A DNA stretch of 64,000 nt, taken from NCBI GenBank assembly GCA_022747635.1, contig JAKTNV010000003.1:99423954-99487953 (forward strand), read 5' to 3'. This document shows positions 1 to 12,206 of the stretch, one piece after another. The stretch comes from Hetaerina americana. Lineage: Eukaryota > Arthropoda > Insecta > Odonata > Calopterygidae. Made by a program: the position numbers and the translations under genes. Numbering within the stretch: position 1 is the stretch's first letter; every line of letters starts with the position of its first letter. A model generated the notes under the pieces. It saw only the letters and a program-made list of their open reading frames with translations. It did no database searches and was not told the DNA's origin.

Positions 1-960
1 AAATAAATGCTTATCTCCATCCTCTCACTTTAAGATGAAAATAAAAAACCTGTAATTACAGTGCTGTTTTTTATATTTAAATTATTATTACTAATGCTAA
101 AAAATTTAATCCATTATGCAGCAAATATGACACACAAGTTTTCTTTCGATATAAACGTTAGAAGATAAGTTTAGTTGATCATTGTCATCATTTTTACGAT
201 GTTTTTTCGCAGATTTGTGAAAACTACCGTGGAAATATTTTGCATAATACTTAAAGATATCATTTTTTCATGTCTCTTAAATACGTTGGTAAAAATTCCT
301 GGTTTCCATACTAATTATCCCTATTTCTCCTTCAAATCACAATAAATCTTTCCTAGTGCAATGGCAATTCGTTTTGAGGAATTGATAATCGTTTGATATT
401 CTCTAATACGCTCCCAATCCCACTCGAAAGGAATAAGAGCTTGTGATTTCTATTTCCACAATCCTAAATTTCATAAAATAAAATAGCAGTACAAGTAGCA
501 AAAATATTAAAATTCTTCCTTTCCAACTGTGTTCAATTAACTTTGGAATTTAGATGAACATTCCTATTACCATTCCTATTATTATACGGAGTATCGATTT
601 TCTCATTACATTTCTGTTGATGATGGCAATCAATCATTGCAGTGGAATCTAGAACTCCATCTTCGCTAAATTCAATGATAGACTGAAGAACCTTCAAATA
701 TTTCACTTGAGACATAAATATACTGCAGAAGATTTTCATGGCGAGTTGGAAGGGGAAATACATTAATTCTCGCCCAAAGCTCCACACAAACAGTAAATAA
801 GAGAATTCAATCATGCAACCGAATGAAGTTATCATAAGACGCCCAACTGCCATAACGTTCACGTATAATATGGGAACGAAATGTGGGCGGCATGTGCCCC
901 CGCACCCGACAGGAGGCTTCCGCTAAAAGAATACAAAATCAAATCACTCAGCCCAACGTC
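1..960. other. AT-rich non-coding DNA
   Basis: AT-rich sequence without a recognisable gene, repeat family or RNA. A 109-codon open frame on the - strand (533-862) encodes nothing I recognise and has no flanking splice or promoter context that stands out. GC content rises toward the end (from about 885), leading into the first GC-rich island. Confidence 0.5.
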
Positions 961-964
961 TATT

Positions 965-1800
965 AAGCGTCGTTTTTATGACGTGCCACCGAGTCTCTGG
1001 GTTCTTTGTTGCATTTACTGTCGGCCGCATTGGAGAGGGCAAGCGAGGAGGGGATAAGCGAGGGGGGAGAGGGAGAAACGGGAGGGGACTGAGAGGGCGG
1101 AAGGCACGCAAATGTTATACGGAAGCGCGCGCCGAAAAAAGGAGGAGCAGCGGGAGAAACAGCCAGCACCGCCGAGGATGCCGCCATATAAATGGGAATG
1201 GGCGGGTGAGGGCGGGGGGGAGATTGGCGATGGCGTGGGTGGGGACTGGGGGGTGTGGCGGGACGGACTGAGGGCGAGAGGTGGCAGAGGGAGGATGGAT
1301 CGGGGGGTGGAGTTAGTGTGTGGAGGGTGAACGGCTGGCAGTGGAGGCTGGGCGGCGGATGGAAAAAAGTCACCACGGATTCCAATCTCGTCGCATTTTT
1401 AAAATCCCGCTTTATTTTCCTTTCGAACCCCTCCGTCCCTTCCCTAGCTCGACCCCTTCCGCGCACATCGCACGCCTCCCCCGACGGACCAATCCGCGTC
1501 ACCCACCCCTCCATTCCATTCCATTTTTAACGGCCACCTCCTCCCCACCCCCCTCTCGCCGCGCCATTCTCCATACCATACTAGCTCGGTCATACAAAAA
1601 CGCCCTGCACGAGAACCGCGGCCAGCTACTGCTACAATGGCCCAGTCCCGCGAGGCCGCGGTTTGCAATTACCGCTCGACCCAGGTGGACAGACGGACGA
1701 AACATTTTTATGGCCACTCACTCGCATGCAACACTTTCGAGGCCACGTACAAGCATGCGTACACGTTACCCGTGTGCGTGTTCAATGCATGTACCCGGGC
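965..1800. other. GC-rich skewed island 1 (G-rich then C-rich)
   Basis: The + strand is strongly G/purine-rich from about 1020 to 1340, then flips to C/pyrimidine-rich from about 1430 to 1570. A short AT-rich core (about 1390-1425) lies at the switch. CpG is frequent. The motif GCCGCCATATAAAT lies at 1180-1193 and TTTTTATGGCCAC at about 1705-1717. Several frames are open on both strands simply because stops are rare, and the implied proteins are Arg/Pro/Ser/Gly low complexity, so no gene is called. It could be a CpG-island-type promoter or regulatory region; that role is inferred. Confidence 0.6.
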
Positions 1801-2160
1801 ATAAACGTTACATACGCAATAGGGTTGTTGACAATCAAAAGTGCCGATTCCAGGGAATATTCGATCTACGAGTAAGAGAGGCGAGAAATATGACTTTCCG
1901 AATGAAAGATCATCATATATCTTCGCTTTACGATAAATGTTTATCTCTAAGTTTTCGAAATGGTTAGTTCAGCTATTTCATCCAAGAAGAATTTTCATTT
2001 GAAGTCGTTTCTCACTAAATCAATATAAAACATTTACATAGGATTATTCTAGGCCATTAGGAAATCAAAAATCAGGTATTCAGTTGAGAAAATAATAATA
2101 CCAAATGCTGATAAAATATAAACGTAATGTATTTTGCGTATTTATCATAATGAGTTTTGA
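1800..2160. other. AT-rich spacer
   Basis: Ordinary AT-rich sequence. I see nothing specific in it. Confidence 0.5.
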
Positions 2161-2445
2161 AAATATTTTGGTAACATACCACCACCTACCACAGTTATCA
2201 ACCCAAAAGTTAGTTTCATATGTGAGGGTAGAACGCACTTTGTACTAAACCCCATTGTGGCGCGTGATCTGCGCACATGAGGGTAGGGGGCCTTTTCCCT
2301 GTGCTTCCTATGGTTTCCCAGATATGGTACACGAAAAATCACGCAGCTTGGGTGAAGATGATGGTTCCCAGAGACGTCCCCGGTTGTTGAACCCGGGCCC
2401 ACTGGTCAGTAGTGTAACTGAATTACTAAGCCGTATTTTGAACAC
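2160..2445 (-). mobile_element. SINE family 1, copy c (decayed, minus strand)
   Basis: Read on the - strand this matches the better-preserved copy at 22.0 kb segment by segment. There is a tRNA-like head ending in ACTACTGACC, then GGGCCCGGGTTC (B-box region), then a stretch with TGGGAAACCAT, then CACAGGGAAA, then CCCCTACCCT, and a 3' part with TTTGGGTTGAT. The A-box region is degraded. The three copies share the same order of blocks, which supports a real SINE family with a tRNA-derived head and a body of about 200 bp. No enzyme is encoded; such elements rely on a partner LINE. Confidence 0.75.
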
Positions 2446-3429
2446 GATAGATATGTAATTAATAGCGGAAATGATAATAATTCTTCTGCTTCTATGAGAG
2501 CTTTATTAATTATGAGAATTGATTTAAAAAATACTATAACATTCAAAATACTACACACTTAATATTGGTTTTTATGAAAGTCTTGAAACTGAAATAAAAT
2601 GGTGAAAATTTCGTAGTCATGAAAAACTGATCCGAAATGAATTTGATACGACTTTAGTTTGAGAGGAAAGTATCTTATATCGGGGGGAATATTAAAAGAA
2701 GGTTATAATTTCTAGAAAATCTTTTTAATCTATTTACATCCCATGGGTCTTTAGCATGATGAAAAGCCTCTTTTCCTCTATTGTTCCTAAATTTCATTAA
2801 TCAAAACAACCCAGCTTCCATGACAAAAAATAAAATTGTGGGCTGATATAGTTGATGAAATAGTGAGTCAGTATTAATATTTCATCTTACTGCATTTTAA
2901 CTATTGTAAAAGGTTCTCATTCTAAATTCCTGACTATCAAATTCGATATTTACTAATAATTGATAAAAATTACGATAAAGACAATTACAAAATTTAACTT
3001 AATTTATAATACTAATAATACGAACTTAAATTTTAATTGAAATGCAGTCATGATAAAAATAAAAACAAAAAGTCACAATTTAATATGCAACTGGTGCTAA
3101 AAACAAATAGAGCGAATGACTCTTTGAAAATCGGAGAATGAAAGTATCAATCCGGTAACCGAAGGAATTTCAGGATGATGGAAGTTGTAGGAGTTGTCGC
3201 AAGCTTTAATGCCAAGGGGGAAGGTGCTTCAAAGACGCTGTACTCGTAAGCAATGCTCACCACAAGAAGTAATTTGGCATTTTTTAATGACAAGAGTATT
3301 AAAACCTTGTGTGCCTTGGTATTGCAATTTTCATAGGCAGTGCACCGTAAATCTAATCAATTTGGGGCACGATGGGTGAAATATAATTAGGCACAATATT
3401 TTGCATTCCCCAAATCCAATACTTATGTT
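2446..3429. other. AT-rich non-coding DNA
   Basis: AT-rich sequence with no recognisable coding or RNA features. Small open frames (for example 3194-3379) have no family resemblance I can see. Confidence 0.5.
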
Positions 3430-4470
3430 GCAAATGTGGAAGGAAATTGGACGTAGAGAGGGAAAGACGGAGGGGGGGGGTTGCTATCGCCGCGGTCCCT
3501 CTCCCAGCGGAAGAGCAGTCGCGGGAGGTGAGGCGGAGGAAGTCGATCAGGTGGACGATCGGTGAAGCCGGGTGGGGGCGGTGGTGCGGGAAGGGCGGCC
3601 GTGGTGGTGGCGATGATGCTGGTGCTGCAGCAGCGCGACAGGGACCTGCCTGGATGCTGCGGAAGGAGAGATAAAGCCGGGAGGGATGACGGGCGAGGGG
3701 GTGCGGAGGGCGGAAGGGTGAGAGCTCGGTCGGGATGGAATATATAGCGTGGGTTGTACGTGTTGACCATAAATCTTGTTTATACGCCGCGGCGTTAGAC
3801 ACATTCTCCGAGGAGCAACGTTGCCCGCCGCCTCGTCCCACGGAACACTCTCCCCCTCCCCGCTTGATCGGTGCATGCTCTTCCTCACCCCTTCCGCGCC
3901 AACACTTTCCCCCTCCACGTCTCCCCATGTCCGTTCACCCTTTTAAATCCCCTCGTCTCTCCTCCGCTCCAAGCCGGATGGCGTGGAAGGAAGAGGGGAC
4001 GACGGGTAACCATGGGGAGGGCAGCTGAGGGAACTGAAGTCCTATCTTTCTTCCACAATTACTTCAGAGAGAAGTAGAGAAAGGGAGGGAGGCGATGCAT
4101 TTGGGAAAGGAGAAGGGAGAAGTGTTTCGGAGAGGGTGGAGGGGTGGCAAAGTCATCCTTATCTTCCCGGTTCCTACTCCGTCCCATTTCCTAACGAGAC
4201 CGGATTTAATCAAGGAGTATCTACGGCTGGGAGATGATGGGCGAATGGGGGGAGGGGTTGGCGGCAGAGAATGGGGAGGGGAGTTAACCCGATGCCTTCT
4301 CTCGCCTCATCCCCACTTCGCCTCGCCCTCTCCACCCACCTCTGTCAACTCGATGGCCTAAGACGCGCATCCTCTTGTTTCTCCCGCCCACAGACAACGC
4401 CTCCGTTGTCCTCTCCCTACTCCTCGTTTGGATTCCCTGAATCTAGTTCCTTACCCTTTCAATAGTGTTC
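3430..4470. other. GC-rich skewed island 2 (two G-to-C switches)
   Basis: The + strand is G-rich at about 3440-3735, followed by an AT-richer core with ATATATAG (about 3740) and CCATAAATC (about 3767-3775). A C-rich block follows at about 3820-3970. A second purine-rich block (about 4020-4290) is followed by a second pyrimidine-rich block (about 4290-4430). Open frames here are overlapping low-complexity artefacts on both strands. Promoter or regulatory function is possible but not shown. Confidence 0.6.
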
Positions 4471-5388
4471 GAGCAAATCGTTTGGAATAGCGTAGAGAAG
4501 GGTTGTTGCACAAGCAATGAATCACGCAGATCAGTGCGATGGCATCATCAGCATAGCACTTGTTCCCGTGAGTGTCAATCAGTGACATTTTATCCTACAC
4601 GAGCGAAAGTCTGCCATCGGCATAGAGAGAACACAAAAATGTACAGCAGCAAAAACGTATGAATCTAGATAGGTACGTCTACTACAAAGTGATTGGTACT
4701 ATCATTTAAGCATTTGTAGAATTTATTCTAAGCAATTCTCACAATTCTTTCAAAATCCAGTGAGGTTACTGAAAGAAAAATAACGTTAATGACGATCTCA
4801 TTTGAAGATGACTATTCCTTGATTTCAGTTTCAACTTTGGGATTTACTTACGTATGTGACAAAAGTAATTCGACCTAAGAGTATATTCAACGCATGTTAG
4901 AAAATTAACACTATTGAGCGTTTATAAAATTATCGTAGTACAGCAGAGCGACGAAAAATTAATATTTACAGTTAACTTTTTTGTGTGCATAACTGTACTG
5001 CCGCGACTCGTATTCGATGAGGTTTTGTGATGCAATGTCAGAAATAACAGATTTTAATGGGAGCTTTTGTAGAAAGTGATATCGCGCGAATATCAATGTT
5101 ATCTTTCTTTTTAAATGCTAATGCTCTGGTAAATATTCCTTCCGCCCAATACTTGAATTCAAGAGCAGCCACCCCGCTCTTCATCTCTTCTTTATTGAAA
5201 CAAAACACGGGCATAAAAAACGCATAAAGACATGTCTTCACCATTCCATTTACCTACTTCCAATCCTGGGGCAGACATTAGGGTGTGTCTTAAGAGGTGG
5301 AAAAGGAGAGAGGACATTAGTTATGTGGAACGTGGAGGGAATTGGAATTAATGCAAATCACCATTTGAAATAAAACCGCACTCTCGCC
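4471..5388. other. AT-rich spacer with initiator-like motifs at its start
   Basis: Mostly AT-rich non-coding DNA. At 4530-4585, next to the GC-rich island, there are two arthropod-initiator-like TCAGT motifs (GATCAGTGCG and CAATCAGTGAC) with a 5' splice-donor-like CCGTGAGT between them. This is a weak signal and I do not call a transcript from it. A 68-codon - strand open frame (5038-5244) is unrecognised. Confidence 0.4.
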
Positions 5389-6740
5389 TTGAAAGCAGCG
5401 GCCAGTTGTCTTGTCTCGTCTCTCTCTCCATCTCCCTGCGGTCACCTCCTTTCTCCCTATCCTGCCTCCACTTCCCCAACCCCCGCGCCATTACGCCATC
5501 CCCGCACGATCTCCGGCGTCCGTCCAATGGACGGTGGGGCTCGGAGAGGTCGAAAAAAGGGGGAAACGGGCACGTCCGCCCGACCGCAGGGAGACGACGA
5601 CGCCGAGGTGGTTTATACTCGGACGCGCAAGGCCGTGGAGGAAAGACGCAAAATTATGTGCGGAATAAATTTCCGACCTTTTCCTTCTCCCCCTCCTGGA
5701 GCCCTCGGCACTCAACGTCGGGCATCGGTATCAGAGGTGGCCGCAGACTGCAATCAAATCGCCTTCGATGCAAGGCGGTGGGTGGGAGAGATGTACGGAT
5801 GGATGGATTCGTGGCCGCCCACGGCACCCGACCCATCCCCAGACGGGCAACTCCCCCTCGAACGCACATTGCCTCGGTCGCGTCTCAGGTGCCCGTCCCA
5901 GGCCATGACTCGAACGCCCCATGGGATATCGGACGGGGGAGCGGCATATAATTGTGCTCGAGGGGCGCGGGAGGGAGTACTCGTGGGAGTGGACGCGTGC
6001 TCTCCCTCTCTCTTCCTTCCTCCCGCAGCTCCTCTCTCCCACTCCTCCGTCCCCCCACCCCCGTGTGTCACCCCTCCCCCATCAACGTCCTTCCTGCACA
6101 GCTCCAGCGAGAGGGAGGCTACAATTATGGTGGCTCCTTGAATTCCTCCGGGCTCTCCACCCTCTCCTGGCTTCCACACTATCAATTTCTATCCTACCCG
6201 CTTTCAGCCATGCCATCATTATGCGCAAGATTTAGTGGTTGGCATCGTGCGGTTTGAAACAAGCGATGGTTCACGGAGTTAAGCGGGGAGGGAGAGGGTA
6301 TAGAGTGAGAGGGGGAGACGAGGGTTGAAGCACCCCGTCCGGCAAAGCCGATACAAGAGTTCCGTGGATACAAAATAACCCCGTGCACTTAATATCCACT
6401 TGCCCTTCTTTACTCCCTTTTCAACTTCGTCCCTCCCGCTTCTTCAACTCCTTGGGATCCGCAATAAAGGGAGATTGAGGGGAGGATGGGAGGGCAGAGA
6501 ATCGAACCGCGTCGCCCTCCGCCGAATGGTGTATCGTGGGGGAGGGAGGGCGGCGCAGGAGGTGGGAGTTCGACGCTTCGCGTTGCCCTCAACAGCCTGG
6601 ACGGCGGACGGAGTACGCCCTTCGAGGAGGCGAAGGAAGTGGTCATTGGTCGGACTCAATGCCATAGGCTCAACCAACCTCTGCGAAGTACGAACGCAAA
6701 CAAGTAACGAGCTGGAGCCGAATCGATAAAAATAACGCGT
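5389..6740. other. GC-rich skewed island 3
   Basis: A long GC-rich, CpG-rich island with alternating strand skew. It is C-rich at about 5410-5520, mixed at 5520-5990, C-rich at 6000-6100, G-rich at 6270-6330, C-rich at 6400-6450 and G-rich at 6470-6570. It holds the window's longest open frame (5389-6141, 250 codons). Other frames on both strands are open over the same bases, and the predicted protein is a Ser/Pro/Arg-rich low-complexity chain without a domain I can name, so I treat it as spurious. AT-rich cores GGTTTATACTCGG (about 5609-5621) and GGCATATAATTG (about 5942-5953) are embedded in it. Confidence 0.6.
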
Positions 6741-7419
6741 TGAGAATCGAACACTTGGAGGCTCCAAGGTAGTTCTTTTCGTGTGCACTAAGAATGTTAT
6801 CCTGTATTACATTGAAAACAACGGTAAAATATTTACTATGATGTCTGCGCTTAAGTCTTCTAAAAACTGGTGGGCTTTTGCGTATTGATAATCATGAAAG
6901 TTCGTAAAGGCGATGGGAATTGAGAATATCCATAACAGAAATGCCGAAGTTAGGGAATCAGACGACTAAGAGTCCACGCGTCGCCTGCATCTCAGTGCGG
7001 TGGTTTCATAAGCGCCTGCTTCCAGAATGGGGAGGTGGTGGTCATTTCAGATATAGTGCCACGTTAATAACACTCTAAGAAATCCTGCGTGAACCACATT
7101 CACTTATCGCTTGAAATTATAATAGACGCAAAATGGTATGATAAATTCAAGAAGGAAGAGCAGCCCTCTCTTGCTTTACTCAGTGCAGGGTAGTGGCATC
7201 CACGGTCGTTATCACACGAAATCTTTGGAATGCTGAAGTAAATATAGTATATGATTAGATGTAAACCGCAGAACCGTGATATCGATTCGCCCAGAATAAT
7301 AGAGAAGGAAATCGATTCGGGTCTTACTAAAGGGCTTGTGAAAAGTTTGAGTAGTTTATGCTAGCGAGAAAGTACGATTGAAAAGTAATGAGAGAGAGAA
7401 AACCCGGTGACTAAGGGGA
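6741..7419. other. AT-rich non-coding DNA
   Basis: Moderately AT-rich sequence without recognised genes. It is purine-rich on the + strand near 7290-7400, adjoining the LINE relic. That part may be a more decayed portion of the same element, but I cannot show it. Confidence 0.45.
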
Positions 7420-8470
7420 ACACAGAAAATCACGGCACCTAGACCAGATGATATCGCCAAAAGAACTCTTCGCGCTTTTAGGTTAAAAAAAACTTAATTT
7501 TGCAGTATTTATTAGTATGAAGGAGCTTTAACCCAAACTTTGGCCCAATTTCAATATCCATCCTGAAATAGAATAAATGAAGTTGAATGTGAGGCCAAAA
7601 AGACCTTTATTTTCATTTCACACGGGAAAAGTAGTAACGTCTCATTATTAATTAGTAGAAGAGGACAAATAACTACTTCGATGAGGAAGGGAAGTAAGGC
7701 AAAAACTTCACGTCGCTGCACGCATGTCAACATTAATGCAGGTGAAATGAAATCAGGGGCATAGAAACTCCTGAAAAAAGGGATGAAAGTAGTCGGAAAG
7801 CTCGTTAAGTCAAATTCACGGATGATAAAATATGTCTTAAGTAATTAGCAACGCTTATGATTACATCACTTTACAAGATCAATGTAAAATGCATGTGAGA
7901 AATCATTAGAAACCGTATTTAACGAGAAGCTGAACTAGTAAGAAGATCTAACCAGTCGTTAGATTTAGAGTTTGCAAAGTATAAGCACTATAGCAGGTGG
8001 CGACTTAAAAATATACAGGCGGCAGTTGAAATGAAAAGGGCCTGGCTTTAAGGCAATTTGAAAAAAGGAGATAGAAAAAGAATTTTACCAAAGTGAGGAA
8101 AGTGATGAGCGGGAAACCTAAGTAAGGAAATATGTCTTAGGGGTCGTAGGATTTTATGGTTTCGATACCTGGTCTTCAAGAATGGTATTGAACGTACATT
8201 TAGGGTTTTGAGATAAGGGCTTAAGAGGGATGGAGGCACTAAGCTGAATAAACTTGACAACGACAAACGAAGCTGGATAACGATAAACGGAGAAGTATTA
8301 GTTATAGCAGGATAATATAGGAAAATTTTTGAATAAAATCTAAGAAAGCGAAAGAGGAGGATGGAGGAGGCACCGAAAGAAATTTGAAAAGATTGCATTG
8401 GAGAGATAATTTTTGTTAAATGGGAAAATGGTTGAGCATTGCGGTCTAAAAATGGTTCATATTTGAAGCT
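7420..8470 (+). mobile_element. Decayed non-LTR retrotransposon (LINE) relic A
   Basis: Two separated pieces of a LINE reverse-transcriptase ORF on the + strand. At 7426-7479 the frame reads KITAPRPDDIAKRTLRAF, resembling the conserved KAPGPDGIP block at the N-side of non-LTR reverse transcriptases. From about 8000 to 8470 the thumb and C-terminal part is visible. YVLGVVGFYGFDTWSSRM (8131-8184) corresponds to the usual YVWSVALYGxETW block. A stretch at 8292-8367 reads EVLVIAG, stop, YRKIFE, stop, then NLRKRKRRM, resembling the NEEVLxxVGExR...RKRRWIGH block. Stops and frameshifts run throughout and the catalytic palm is absent between the pieces, so it is inactive. Joining the 7.4 and 8.0-8.5 kb pieces into one insertion is inference; the downstream piece is the stronger call. 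Confidence 0.7.
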
Positions 8471-9012
8471 GTTAAAAGGAAGTAATTTAGGGAAAAAGGT
8501 GTTTTAGTGGCACTTATTAAGTCCATGATGATAGATAGTTGTCAGAGACCATACATAGGCTGACTTCCGTACTAAAATTTCAGTAATTTAGTATTAATGT
8601 CATGCTCTATGATGCATTTAACGAGTGATAAAATTAGAGTCAAATTATGTGCCCATGGTCTCAAAATTATTTAAACAAGCATATATTTTATAATGGTAAA
8701 GTAGTTATTTGAAATTTTATCGTAGTATCGGGTTTCATATAACTCACTATACCTTTATAAAATATACGCTTATGCAAATAATTTTGCAGCCATGGGCACA
8801 TATTTTGAATCTAATTTTTATTATTCAATAAATTCTTCGTAGAGCTTGGATTTACAATAAGTTTATTCAAATTTTACGGCGAAAGTCTACAGTATCTGAC
8901 AACTCCAAATCATCATTAAATTAATAAATACTACTAAAACACCTTCCATGAATTACTTCCTTTTCCAGCTTAAAATGTCAACCACCCAAACCCTACCTTA
9001 AGAGGTAGAAGC
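8471..9012. other. AT-rich non-coding DNA
   Basis: AT-rich sequence between the LINE relic and the microsatellite. I see no feature in it. Confidence 0.5.
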
Positions 9013-9013
9013 A

Positions 9014-9099
<86 letters not shown>

Positions 9100-9106
9100 T
9101 ATGTAT
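9013..9106. repeat. (TG)n/(TA)n microsatellite with internal inverted repeat
   Basis: A short GTGTGTGTA lead-in is followed by about 85 bp of TA repeats. The array is interrupted by ATACTTATA near its start and closed by TATAAGTAT at its end, which are reverse complements of each other. The whole array could therefore fold as a long hairpin or cruciform. Open frames across such arrays (Ile-Tyr repeats) are artefacts. Confidence 0.95.
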
Positions 9107-10539
9107 ATTTGCACATACAGATACATATGACATAAATAGTTAGTCACTTATTCAGGAAATCTAATTTCTTAGTCATATGTAACACTATGGAAATCATACA
9201 AGAAAATGACATACCAGTTGAAAGAAGGAGGAATTCGATGTAAATTGAGTTTCTTCCAGTCAATAGGATAAATATTATTATCAGTATTTGAAAAAGTCAT
9301 ATCGAGAGAAGAACGTATTTTATTAGAAAATTAAGGGGGACAATGGTTTTTATCACGCTATATTTTTCATGTAATCTTTGTTTTTGGTAGTTATTCATGA
9401 ATTTCAATTAGTTTTAAATATGGTCTACGGCATCTTATGGGTAAAATTGGTCACCAAAAATTAAACGTGAATTTCATAGACATCTGCGTATCGGCATTTA
9501 GGTCCACAACTCTTACCTGGTAAAAACAAAATAATACTCCAACTAGATGGCTGTAATACTTTCATGCAGGTTATGATGATATTATCTTCTATCGTTGGTA
9601 AAGTAAGTATTGAGGATAAAATTCGCGAGCAAATATCTCCTTTCACAGAGCCTACGGGTACGCCTGAAAGAAAGAAAAGGGACTAGGAAAAACCCTTCAT
9701 AATAAATTAAAAAGTAATTTCAAATCTGCATTTTCTGCAGTTGGTTTTGGTTTAATGGCACCTATCAATACAACCACGTTATTTTTGTCCACATCCAATG
9801 AAAATAATTCTATTATTACGTCCATGAATTTTATTCCTTGGATGTATTTTTATAAGATTCCCGAAAAAATAATAAAAACGGACCATAGTAGAATTCATCC
9901 TAAGGGCCATATTCTTCAAACAATAGCATTTTACAGAAGAAGGCCGTGAGTGTTTCAATATCTTTCACGATTTCCAAATATTAAAGCCGTTAAAGATTAT
10001 TATCTTAATGTAATTAAGTAAAGATTGGATATTTGGGAAGGTATTTAGCATTCAAAGCGGTGAACCGCAAGTGAAAGTGAAGTAGGTGTTTTTATGCATA
10101 GTTATATATGTGTACATATATGTTTGCAAACGTAATTATACTTAGGCAAATGCGTCTGATTGAATACTAGAACATGTACTTTTATTTTCACATTGTCGAA
10201 TGCATGCGGGTGTACATTTATAAATACCTAACATATCCATTCTATTCGTATGCATAGTATATGATATTTAATAAGCATGTAATATTCGTAGCTTCGTTTG
10301 AAAGCATTATAAAACATTTTTAATGAATTTACGGACAAAGACACCTTTCTATCAAGTGTGTATAAATATTAACGGCAGATATTCCGGCAATTTAACACAT
10401 TGAAGCATTTGAAAAAGAATTACAGCGGGAGCAATGAAAACATTCTCTTGGTGTATTTTTAGCCAAGACATTAATTTCTTTGGAAGCCTCTTTAAGTTCA
10501 TTTTCACATGAAGAGTTAGGAATATATTGTGAGTTCAGT
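9107..10539. other. AT-rich non-coding DNA
   Basis: AT-rich sequence with several unrecognised small open frames (9461-9646 on -, 9755-9949 on +). No domain, splice context or RNA structure that I can support. Confidence 0.5.
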
Positions 10540-10960
10540 GTTTCAAACTAAACGTGTGCGCCCGTGGATGGAAAATATTTGAGCTCATCATTTAAATTCA
10601 CATCACAGGCGAATGCTAATTTTCAACCACCACAAAGGTAGAGAGACTCGTCAAAAGAAATCTTTGAAAAGATGCCATTACCACCATCTCGACGGTACTT
10701 ATTAGGAAGTTACAGAAAAAACGGCGACAAATTTAATTGGACCGAAACAGAGGAATATTATCAAGGTGCCATTTTCTTAGTAAAACTTTTCGAGCGCGGA
10801 CTCGAGAGCAAAGAATATCTAGATATCGTGCAAATCTGGAGCTCAAAAAGCGGCCGACCATGATGTCCAGTGAGGGCAAGCGAGACGGAGTCCTTCATGA
10901 CTCAACTCCAATATAAGTGGCCCCGTGGAATCAAAACCTTCTTGGACACAACACAGTAGC
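10540..10960. other. Balanced-composition block with an unrecognised 63-codon frame
   Basis: This stretch has markedly more balanced base composition than its surroundings. It carries an ATG-started frame at 10672-10863 on the + strand (MPLPPSRRYLLGSYRKNGDK at the N-terminus) rich in Glu, Tyr and Lys. I do not recognise a family. It could be a conserved non-coding element, a fossil coding piece or a short exon. An acceptor-like CACATCACAG lies about 65 bp upstream, but there is no convincing donor. Kept as an unexplained block, not a gene. Confidence 0.25.
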
Positions 10961-11595
10961 TCAAGAAGAAACCAGTTTACAATGTTTACGCAGGTGTCGC
11001 CTTTGGCGAATCAATGGTGAAGTGGACCTGCTCAATAGAGATTTTTATGTCTTACATTCGAAGAGAAACTCTCTCCGTACCAATAAAATTAAGAGTCACC
11101 AACCACTATAAGCTATATCCTCTCCCAATTCTTTCCTACTGGCGGCATAAAAAGTTCTAAAAAAATTAAAATACGTTAAAAATGATTAAAACAATAACTG
11201 CGGGACATAATAACGGCGGAGTTACTGCGTTTTAGGCACCGCTTAAGCCTGCAAAACCAGAATACCCGGAAATGGATTAGCTCGGCGTGCACTCGATAAA
11301 AGTAAATTGCTGTATTTCCGTGAAATAACTTCGGATATTTATGATTAGAATCCTTCAAAATTGGAGATACTTAGCAAACCAATTACCAAGAAAATAATAA
11401 ATCAATTAGATACATAACATTACACATTTTAATCTCAATGAATTGATTGCATTCAGCAGTAGTCCTCATTTTCAGTTAAAAGTTAACACCATATTTCAGT
11501 TAATGGATGCTGCTACATTTAAATTTTATCATCTAGAAACCTTAACAAATGATATAATTGAAACAATTTTAATATTACAGCAGTTATCAGTTCCA
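10961..11595. other. AT-rich non-coding DNA
   Basis: AT-rich sequence with nothing recognisable before the microsatellite. Confidence 0.5.
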
Positions 11596-11599
11596 AAAC

Positions 11600-11616
11600 A
11601 AATACACACACATGCA

Positions 11617-11684
<68 letters not shown>

Positions 11685-11690
11685 CAAATG
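11600..11690. repeat. (AC)n-(TA)n-(GTAC) compound microsatellite
   Basis: ACACACACATGCATGCA is followed by about 58 bp of pure TA repeats and then GTACACACA. The flanks are near-complementary (ACACACA.../...GTACAC), so the array is close to self-complementary. Open frames on both strands here are repeat artefacts. Confidence 0.95.
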
Positions 11691-12160
11691 CATATAAAAG
11701 GTAATACTTGGAATTATTCCGAGTATCACAATGTTAAATATTTTTCTAAAGCTAAATCGCTCCTTCAACAGTTTCATTTTAAAATATTAGAATTTTAAAA
11801 ATGAATAATACTTGCGAGATTGGAAATTCATACCCTTCTCAATTGCATGGTTCCATATCACAGCATCTGCTTGTGTTTATGAAAGAAAGAGTCGACCTTG
11901 AACAGACTAAAGGGCAAAACTGCTTCACTGCCTTCTTTCGATGTAGACAGTATATAACGACGCAGATATTCCAAAGGAAATCTCATTTTATTTTATTACT
12001 CCAGGTTTTTTTTCTAATTCGGTCTCCCTTTCGTCGTGCTCATAGCATTCAGGCTCCTCCCATTAAGTATACAATTTCATCGACAGTGGTATACACGTTT
12101 GACAGAGGCTTCACTTAACGTCAATTTTCTGAACCAAAGGTCACAACGTTTTTCAAATTA
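11691..12160. other. AT-rich non-coding DNA
   Basis: A 105-codon + strand open frame (11801-12118) lies here without recognisable domains; probably chance. Confidence 0.45.
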
Positions 12161-12206
12161 AATACTTCATAAATCAAACTATATATATATAGTTTGATTT
12201 ATAAAG

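Noticed and set aside
963..1514. 183-codon - strand open frame in island 1
   Set aside because: The Pro/Ser-rich product comes from the C-rich complement, and several overlapping frames are open.
5389..6141. 250-codon + strand open frame, the longest in the window
   Set aside because: It lies in GC-rich skewed DNA where two other + frames and several - frames are also open. It starts at a non-ATG codon, and the product is Ser/Pro/Arg/Gly low complexity with no recognisable domain.
8048..8398. 116-codon - strand frame
   Set aside because: Antisense shadow of LINE relic A.
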